A DNA stretch of 64,000 bases from Diogma glabrata (Eukaryota; Arthropoda; Insecta; Diptera; Cylindrotomidae), in the NCBI GenBank assembly GCA_963693315.1, contig OY856186.1, positions 382,328,215-382,392,214 of the forward strand, written 5' to 3'. This document shows positions 56,981 to 64,000 of the stretch, one piece after another (position 1 is the first letter of the stretch; each line of letters opens with the position of its first letter). The notes beneath the pieces are model-generated. The model was not told the origin of the DNA. It made no database searches and saw only the letters and a program-made list of their open reading frames with translations. The translations under genes and the position numbers were made by a program.

Positions 56981-59265
56981 TTTTTTTTTTTTTTTTTTTA
57001 TTCAAAGTTAGGCATGTTTAGTGTTAATTATAATAAATTATAAATTAACGTCTCTGAATATCCGAAGATACCATGCCAACTAGGGATAAGAATGGAATGC
57101 AAATTAGGATTCTCTGAGAAATTTATGAACGTTAACTTTAAAGCCTTGAGGATTAAATTCATCAGGGAAAACCCAGGAAGGTAAGGCATTCCAACGATGA
57201 GAGACTCTGTTGAAAAAGTCACGTTGGAAGGCTACAGTTCTACACCTAATTATTTGAACTGTAAAGGGATGCGCTGCTACGTTTGCTCTGGTGTGACGCG
57301 AAAGGTTTGCTGATTTAGGTAAAATCGATTTGATCTCTTCAGAAGCTCGTTCATCCATAATATATTTATAAAATATAGTCAAATCAGCAACATTTCTTCT
57401 GTGCTGCAAGGAATCAAGACCGTTAGTAAGACTTGGGTTACCAATGAGTTTAATAGCTCTACGCTGTACAGAATCAAGGCAGTTGAGACTACTCAAGTAA
57501 GCTCCACCCCATATGTGAGAACAGTATTCCATGCAGGGACGTATAAAAGATTTATAAACTAAAAGAAGTTGTTCGCTATCGAAAAACTTACGACATCGCC
57601 CCAAAAAACCTAACTTTTGAACAGCATTCTTAGCCAGATTAAAAATATGAGAATTCCACTTCATATTATTTTCAATCTCAACTCCTAGAAGTCTGACAGA
57701 CTCATTCTCTAAAAGATTTTTGGGGCCAAACGTTAATGGAAAAAGATTGGGTGTCGTTATCCTAGAAAAATGACAAATCTGTGTTTTGCTTGTATTGAAT
57801 TCAACACTGTTAGCAATACCCCAATCCATAATTGTTTTAAGATCAGTGTTAAGGGAATCTATCAATTTTGACCTACACTCACTAAGCGCTAAGGGTGTAT
57901 ATAATTTAGGTGCTTCATGAGACGCATGAAGCGTGCTATCATCAGCAAAACTATGTATAGGATGAACCGTTAAATCCAACAAATCATTAATATAGATGGG
58001 AAAAAGAGTTGGTGACAAAGCGGAACCCTGAGGAACTCCTGCATTAGTTGAAAAAGTATTCGATGATACACCGTCAACATTGACCCGAAATTTTCGATCA
58101 GATATAAAGCTCTGTGTCCAAGATATAAGCTGCTCGTCTAAACCATAGGATCTCAATTTGCATATAAGGTTGTTATGCCAAACTTTGTCAAATGCCTTGG
58201 AAATATCAAGAGCAACACCGAATGTTTCTCCAAAGTTTTCAAGCGACTTGTTCCAGATATGAGTGACAAAAGACAGCAAATCTCCCGTCGCTCTTCCTTT
58301 TCGAAATCCATATTGTCTCTCATTAATTAATTTGGAAGACTCTAAGAAGCTCATTAAATTAAAATTGACATATTTCTCAAAAATTTTAGCAACTACCGAT
58401 AAAATTGAAATGGGTCTGTAATTCGTAGGATCAGTCTTACTGCCCTTTTTTGAAACTGGCTGTACACTAGCCATTTTCCAAATTTCAGGAAAAATTCCTT
58501 TCTTATATGACAAATAGAAGATTTTAGTGAGGATTGGTGCTAGCTCCCTAGCAAATGTTTTAAGTATAATCGGAGGAATAAAATCAGGGCCTGTTGCCTT
58601 GTTAGTATTGATTTTCAAAAGCATTTTTCGAACAATGTTTTTCCGAAAAATTATCCGCCTCATTTTATAAGAAACTTTAGAAATAGGTTTAGGCTGGAAA
58701 TTAGGTTCTTTTAAAGTAGAATTTAAAGAGAAATAATGCCCAAGCAAATTAGCTTTCTCTTTTGGATCAATGATAGGGACATCTCTATTAACAAGAGGCG
58801 GTAGGGAAGATTTACAAAAGTTGCTTTGGACAGCCTTTGCGGCTTTATAGAAATTGCGTGAACCAGTCGGATTTTCTGCGAATTTAGATGCTTTTTTCCT
58901 ATTAAATAGATGTTTCTCTTCATCTATTAACTTACGACATAAATTTCTCTCTTTACGGTACTGTCTAAGGTTTTCATCGGTTTTGTTTTGATTAAACTTT
59001 CGAAAAGCTTTTTTTTTAACTTTTATAGCTTTTTTGCATTTACTAGAAAACCATAGATCAGTTTTTGGAATGATCAATCTATTAGGAATAAATCTGTGCA
59101 TACCATCAATTACAGTTTCAGAAAAATTTGATGCAGCTATGTCTGTCTCTATTATTTACTTGGACCATTGTAACTCTTCGTACTCTTTCCGCGTACATAG
59201 ATTTCTAATCCAGCAAATATTAGACTTTAATAAATATAAATATTTTGAATATGAATTTCGATTTG
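56981..59265 (-). mobile_element. BS/jockey-like non-LTR retrotransposon, 5'-truncated
   Basis: On the minus strand the reverse transcriptase frame (57104-59101) is followed by a 3' UTR with GCATGGTATCTTCGGATATT and ends in a poly-A (poly-T at 56981-57000). Upstream coding continues past the first Met (AASNFSETVIDG) to a stop near 59150 and further degraded pieces (EYEELQW), and is then cut by the large palindromic element at 59266. The endonuclease is absent. Confidence 0.82.
57104..59101 (-). CDS. Reverse transcriptase of a BS-like non-LTR retrotransposon (665 aa, N-truncated)
   Basis: An uninterrupted frame with basic N-terminal helix region (SSKCKKAIKVKKKAFRKF), RT motifs INTNKATGPDFIPPIIL, SVQPVSKKGSKTDPTNYRPI, QYGFRKGRATGDLL, ALDISKAFDKVWHN, GVPQGSALSPTLFPIYIN and the active site FADD in SFADDSTLHAS, then LLGVEIENNMKW and the C-terminus VSHRWNALPSWVFP. 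It lacks the endonuclease, so it cannot transpose on its own. Keeping 665 codons open suggests a fairly young insertion. The closest relative in the window is the relic at 48.4-49.3 kb (same RT words and 3' UTR). The annotated Met is only the first one in the frame. Confidence 0.85.
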   Translation of the reverse strand: MHRFIPNRLIIPKTDLWFSSKCKKAIKVKKKAFRKFNQNKTDENLRQYRKERNLCRKLIDEEKHLFNRKKASKFAENPTGSRNFYKAAKAVQSNFCKSSLPPLVNRDVPIIDPKEKANLLGHYFSLNSTLKEPNFQPKPISKVSYKMRRIIFRKNIVRKMLLKINTNKATGPDFIPPIILKTFARELAPILTKIFYLSYKKGIFPEIWKMASVQPVSKKGSKTDPTNYRPISILSVVAKIFEKYVNFNLMSFLESSKLINERQYGFRKGRATGDLLSFVTHIWNKSLENFGETFGVALDISKAFDKVWHNNLICKLRSYGLDEQLISWTQSFISDRKFRVNVDGVSSNTFSTNAGVPQGSALSPTLFPIYINDLLDLTVHPIHSFADDSTLHASHEAPKLYTPLALSECRSKLIDSLNTDLKTIMDWGIANSVEFNTSKTQICHFSRITTPNLFPLTFGPKNLLENESVRLLGVEIENNMKWNSHIFNLAKNAVQKLGFLGRCRKFFDSEQLLLVYKSFIRPCMEYCSHIWGGAYLSSLNCLDSVQRRAIKLIGNPSLTNGLDSLQHRRNVADLTIFYKYIMDERASEEIKSILPKSANLSRHTRANVAAHPFTVQIIRCRTVAFQRDFFNRVSHRWNALPSWVFPDEFNPQGFKVNVHKFLRES

Positions 59266-60272
59266 TATATGAGCAATTTCACGAAGATTCAACAACGTTT
59301 TGAGTTGACCCCTTTTAATTTTGATTATTTTTTGTTTATAGATAGTCTTTGATAAATAAAAAATACAAGTTCTCTTAGAATTTTTTTTTTCGACCAGGGG
59401 TCTTCACAGGGTGCCCCTCAATTTTTTGTTATTTTGTGATGTGACTGCATTTTGACGAGCGATTGTAGAAAAACTACTGAATCGATTTTCATAAATGATA
59501 TGTCGTTGAATAGGTATTAGAACAAAGTTTTTAAAAATGTACACTGTTAATTTTTTGAAATAATTTTTAACGGTGTAACATAAGAAAAAAACGGTGTAAT
59601 TGAAAAAAAGATGGCATAGCCTCTTTTTTTTTTTTTTTTTTTTTAAACAAAATTGAAGCTTATTTTATATCTAACCACTTGTGAAAGTTGAGGACACGTG
59701 TTATTTTTTGTTTTAAAGATAAAATTCGTTGTGCATATGACTGTCGGGAATCAGTTTTTTTTGTTCTGAAGGAAAATTTAAAAATGGCGTTATAAACTAA
59801 GAGATATTTTTTTTATGTTAAATATCAAATATTTTATTATTAGATGAACTTTTTAAAATATTATAAAAATTATATATGTAGTACAATAAATAAAATAAAT
59901 ACAATTGTTAAAAATGATTTACTTATTTTACAAACAGAAGTTTCTTTTGAATAGGAAAGCACTTCTGCAATTATTTTCTTTGTGTTAGATGGCATAGAAA
60001 ATGAAATGTTTATTTATCACTTTTAGTAATCACTTGTCACTCTTATAAAAAATAATTTGACAGTCTTGACTGCAAACAAAAAAGCGGTATAAACAACTAA
60101 ATCTATTTAGGAACTTTTGACTGGAGAAGTATTATGTTCGTATTATGTTATTATGGAATCATAAAGTAAAAGATTGTTTTTCAACATTAAATTACAAATA
60201 TTTTATTATTGAATAAACTTTTTAAAATATCATACAAATTATATATGTGAAAATAAATATAGCTATTAAAAA

Positions 60273-60638
60273 TTATTTACTTATTTTACATTCAAAAGTT
60301 TCTTTTGAGTTGGAAAACATTTTTGCATTTATTGTCTTAGTATCTACTGGTACAAAAGAATGAAATTTTTGAGTTCCACTTATAGTAATCGCATTTTTAT
60401 ATCGATTTTGTAATTTTTCTTTTGTTAATTGATATTCATTTTTATCGGCGTATCCAAAGTTCATGGTAGATTCCCATTTTAAAGCCCATTCGAAAAGTTT
60501 TTTTGGTGTATCAATAATATTATCTTCGCTCGCCATACTATAACGGTGTGCAGCACGCTTCAGTGTACCACCAATTCCATCACAAGGTCCCTTTCCATGG
60601 CTGGTAGCATGAAAATGCCATTCAGCGTCAACCTTAAA
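60273..60638 (-). pseudogene. Transposase C-terminal fragment, left arm
   Basis: Open on the minus strand from the palindrome centre: FKVDAEWHFHATSHGKGPCD, GIGGTLKRAAHRYSMASEDN and on to TKTINAKMFSNSKETFECK, stop at 60273. The HGKGxCDGIGGT motif is a hallmark of DDE-type proteins found in many animal transposons; I cannot name the superfamily. The catalytic first half is missing. Confidence 0.7.
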
Positions 60639-60642
60639 TTAA

Positions 60643-61038
60643 CTAATTAACTTATGCCACCATAAAGAAGACTTTAAGGTTGACGCTGAATGGCATTTTC
60701 ATGCTACCAGCCATGGAAAGGGACCTTGTGATGGAATTGGAGGTACACTGAAGCGTGCTGCACACCGTTATAGTATGGCGAGCGAAAATAATATTATTGA
60801 TACACCAAAAAAACTTTTCGAATGGGCTTTAAAATGGGAATCTACCATGAACTTTGGATACGCCGATAAAAATGAATATCAATTAACAAAAGAAAAATTA
60901 CAAAATCGATATAAAAATGCGATTACTATAAGTGGAACTCAAAAATTTCATTCTTTTGTACCAGTAGATACTAAGACAATAAATGCAAAAATGTTTTCAA
61001 ACTCAAAAGAAACTTTTGAATGTAAAATAAGTAAATAA
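60643..61038 (+). pseudogene. Transposase C-terminal fragment, right arm
   Basis: Reads LINLCHHKEDFKVDAEWHF, then the same HATSHGKGPCDGIGGTLKR and C-terminal part (LFEWALKWESTMNFGYADK, ITISGTQKFHSFVPVDTK), stop at 61038. The right copy reaches eleven codons further upstream than the left, through the spacer, so the breakpoint of the inverted duplication lies in this coding segment. A stop (TAA at 60640-60642) precedes it. No full transposase is present; the ORF has no start of its own and probably no function. Confidence 0.72.
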
Positions 61039-62056
61039 TTTTTAATAGCTATATTTATTTTCACATATATAATTTGTATGATATTTTAAAAAGTTTATTC
61101 AATAATAAAATATTTGTAATTTAATGTTGAAAAACAATCTTTTACTTTATGATTCCATAATAACATAATACGAACATAATACTTCTCCAGTCAAAAGTTC
61201 CTAAATAGATTTAGTTGTTTATATGGCTTTTTTGTTTGCAGTCAAGACTGTCAAATTATTTTTTATAAGAGTGACAAGTGATTACTAAAAGTGATAAATA
61301 AACATTTCATTTTCTATGCCATCTAATACAAAGAAAATAATTGCAGAAGTGCTTTCCTATTCAAAAGAAACTTCTGTTTGTAAAATAAGTAAATCATTTT
61401 TAACAATTGTATTTATTTTATTTATTGTACTACATATATAATTTTTATAATATTTTAAAAAGTTCATCTAATAATAAAATATTTGATATTTAACATAAAA
61501 AAAATATCTCTTAGTTTATAACGCCATTTTTATAATTTTCCTTCAGAACAAAAAAAACTGATTCCCGACAGTCATATGCACAACGAATTTTATCTTTAAA
61601 ACAAAAAATAACACGTGTCCTCAACTTTCACAAGTGGTTAGATATAAAATAAGCTTCAATTTTGTTTAAAAAAAAAAAAAAAAAAAAAGAGGCTATGCCA
61701 TCTTTTTTTCAATTACACCGTTTTTTTCTTATGTTACACCGTTAAAAATTATTTCAAAAAATTAACAGTGTACATTTTTAAAAACTTTGTTCTAATACCT
61801 ATTCAACGACATATCATTTATGAAAATCGATTCAGTAGTTTTTCTACAATCGCTCGTCAAAATGCAGTCACATCACAAAATAACAAAAAATTGAGGGGCA
61901 CCCTGTGAAGACCCCTGGTCGAAAAAAAAAATTCTAAGAGAACTTGTATTTTTTATTTATCAAAGACTATCTATAAACAAAAAATAACCAAAATTAAAAG
62001 GGGTCAAGTCAAAATTTCCCAAAAATTTGCTGAACTTGCGTGAAATTGCTCATATA

Positions 62057-63087
62057 GTAGAAGTAATTCGGTTAAATTATTTCCATCTGTGCGGATGGAT
62101 CAGACTTTCCTCTACAATTTTTCTATCTTTATAAATAATGGTCATGGCCTTTTTGATATATCTGCGCTGCTTTTGATTTGTCTGATACAACTAGTAACTT
62201 TTTGGTTGACTGATTCGATGAATCATTAAAACACCTTACCATATTTCTGACTATACCTTTATTTGCTGTAATTAAAGAAATAAACATTTTAAGAGATTGA
62301 GAGGGATGGTGGTTTTAGTTAGTAATTGTGTTGGTAAATAACTTTTAAGTACATGAAGTGTTAAGGACTCAGAATGCTAGATTAATATTATGATTCGTTA
62401 GTCATGTTCTTTTAGCAAGGCGAGCAAGAATTGAACTAGTAGGTTCGTTTGTCTTATATTTGAACTGTCCCGTATGTGTTCTATCATAATAAATTATTCA
62501 AATCAAATTTTTGCCCTAAAAGTATTTCTTTTATTTTTTTGTCTTATTCATTTTTTCCCATCTTTTGTGTATAATTTTCTTATAATATTTTTTGACTGAT
62601 TATTTTTCGTCTACATAAATATGGGTAAAAATAATAAATATTCCGTACCAGAGATACAATTAATACCTTCCCCTATTATGCTTTGATACACTTTTAATAC
62701 CAAAAAATATAAATTTTTATTTAACTTAAACGTGAACTTTCATGATATTCAAAATGGGAAAATAAAAAAGTTACTCGAGCAAATCATCGACCTCCGAACA
62801 TAAAACTTAAATATGTGGCAGATGTTTAACAAAAATAAAATTAGGTCTTTGAAACTTTAAGAACATGTAGTATTTATTTGTTTACAAAATTGACATCGGA
62901 AAAATGACTTGCATGATAATTAAATGTAAATATTTCTGTTTGATGATTGAATTATTTAAAATATAGCTGAAAATCTGTTATTTTTGTTGACCGCCCGGTT
63001 GATTAGGACTTTGACTATATATATATTTTTATTGACTTTATAATGCTAAGCGCATAGATTAGATTAAAACATCACGAAGGATAATTT
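62057..63087. other. Region without recognised features
   Basis: No coding signal or repeat ends that I can support. It may continue the retroelement cut by the palindrome, but no motif proves it. Confidence 0.4.
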
Positions 63088-63287
63088 NNNNNNNNNNNNN
63101 NNNNNNNNNNNNNNNNNNNNNNNNNNNNNNNNNNNNNNNNNNNNNNNNNNNNNNNNNNNNNNNNNNNNNNNNNNNNNNNNNNNNNNNNNNNNNNNNNNNN
63201 NNNNNNNNNNNNNNNNNNNNNNNNNNNNNNNNNNNNNNNNNNNNNNNNNNNNNNNNNNNNNNNNNNNNNNNNNNNNNNNNNNNNNNN
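63088..63287. other. Assembly gap (200 N)
   Basis: Exactly 200 unknown bases; nominal length. The reverse transcriptase starts directly after it, so its upstream part may be hidden in the gap. Confidence 0.98.
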
Positions 63288-64000
63288 CGCAGAACTTCTG
63301 AAAAATGGAGGAGCAGCTCTGGTCTCACGTATGTACGATCTGATTCTTGCAATCTGGGACCAAGAAGAACTACCTGCTGAATGGAAAACAGCTCTCATTG
63401 TTCCGCTACATAAGAAAGGTGACCGTCTAAAGTGTGAAAATTATCGTGGCATCGCACTGTTGAACACTGCATATAAAATACTAGCTAATGTTGTACTTGC
63501 TCGACTCATCCCGTTCGCCGAATCTATCATCGGTGACTATCAGTGTGGTTTTCGTCCCAACCGCTCAACCACAGATCAATGTTTTACATTAAGGATGATT
63601 CTGGAAAAATGTTGGGAGTACAACATCAGCATTCACCAGCTCTACGTTGATTTCAGGCAAGCATATGATAGTGTCATCCGCGACAACCTCTGGTCCGCAC
63701 TCATATGCCTTGGTATCCCAGAGAAACTAGTTTCTCTGTGCAAACTCACAACATCGGGATCAAATTGTAGAATAGTAATCGAAGGGTCTGTTTCTGATCC
63801 TTTCGATATAACATCAGGTGTTCGACAAGGTGATGCACTCGCGCCCATACTATTTAATTTGGCGCTGGAGTACGCGATAAGAAAAAGCCGAATTGAGACA
63901 CAAAACTGCATATATAACAAATCTAGCCAAGTTCTTGGCTATGCAGATGATATTGTGCTTCTCGGACGTAGAACAAGCGATATCAAGGATAGTCTCTCTC
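63288..64000 (+). CDS. RTE-clade reverse transcriptase, partial (both ends missing)
   Basis: Frame open from the gap to the window end (237 codons): AELLKNGGAALVSRMYDLI, LPAEWKTALIVPLHKKGDRL, NYRGIALLNTAYKI, CGFRPNRSTTDQ, LYVDFRQAYDSV, SGVRQGDALAPILFNLALE and the active site YADD (LGYADDIVLLGR). This wording (HKKGD, YRGI, RQGD) is that of RTE/BovB-type retrotransposons. The endonuclease of such an element is the kind of domain found broken at 4211 and 43294. No stop or frameshift in the visible part. Confidence 0.9.

Larger units (their letters stand above)
59266..62056. mobile_element. Giant palindromic transposon, arms about 1.39 kb
   Basis: Both ends read TATATGAGCAATTTCACG (59266-59283, and inverted at 62039-62056), probably with a TA target duplication. 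From TTGACCCCTTTTAATTTTG inward the two halves are almost exact complements up to a 34-bp spacer (60639-60672). Scattered single differences (Asp against Asn in the ORF, ACCACC against TACCTCC, a three-base change near 60082/61226) show that the arms are not an assembly copy of one another. Each arm carries the same transposase C-terminal fragment, 3' end outward. It interrupts or abuts the BS-like element at its left. Confidence 0.9.

Noticed and set aside
59266..62056. Palindrome as a pure assembly artefact
   Set aside because: The arms differ at several single positions, and the spacer encodes codons found only in the right copy, so it is not simply one read set placed twice.

Overview
This is a 64 kb piece of an AT-rich animal nuclear genome, almost certainly an insect and perhaps a dipteran; I cannot name the species. 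Evidence for this is the presence of short spliced introns with GT-AG borders, a kinesin-8 motor gene, a THAP zinc-finger gene and a gene with the KRAP/ITPRID IP3-receptor-binding signature. The non-LTR retroelements are of types common in insects. No bacterial-style operons, CRISPR arrays, rRNA or tRNA genes were seen. Two runs of exactly 200 N (38207-38406 and 63088-63287) are placeholder scaffold gaps.

Host genes are few. (1) A kinesin-8 (Klp67A/KIF18A-like) gene lies on the minus strand at 2191-724 in two clear exons and continues leftward. (2) An ITPRID/KRAP-like gene lies on the plus strand, with exons 20278-21347, 26438-26550 and 33133-33266. Its two introns (5.1 and 6.6 kb) are filled with retroelements. 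(3) A THAP-domain gene starts at 33797. Short candidate first exons are seen at 17255 and 45313, and a non-coding 5' exon at about 2450-2620 may share a divergent promoter with the kinesin.

The rest is a dense, nested transposon landscape. 2.7-9.3 kb: palindromes, TIR/MITE elements and a 9-bp-TSD (Mutator-like) element carrying a broken RTE-type endonuclease. 9.45-12.03 kb: a long-TIR element interrupted by a Penelope-like element (RT plus GIY-YIG, 15-bp target duplication, hammerhead-like motif). 12.1-14.1 kb: three TA-flanked MITEs in a row. 14.1-20.2 kb: mostly unassigned, with one degenerate coding remnant. 23-26, 31-32, 38-41, 48-49 and 56-59 kb: non-LTR relics. 27.1-30.3 kb: an apparently intact 1002-codon EN-RT retrotransposon. 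42.8-45.0 kb: a second copy of the 9-bp-TSD element, itself hit by a truncated non-LTR element. 50-53.6 kb: two tandem-repeat arrays. 59.27-62.06 kb: a very large palindrome (arms about 1.39 kb) with two opposed copies of a transposase C-terminal fragment. 63.3-64 kb: the start of an RTE-type reverse transcriptase running off the window.

The most unusual structures are the 2.8 kb palindromic transposon, the pair of Mutator-like elements that mobilised a dead retrotransposon endonuclease, and the nested Penelope insertion with its ribozyme-like tail. Because no searches could be run, family names rest on motifs read by eye.
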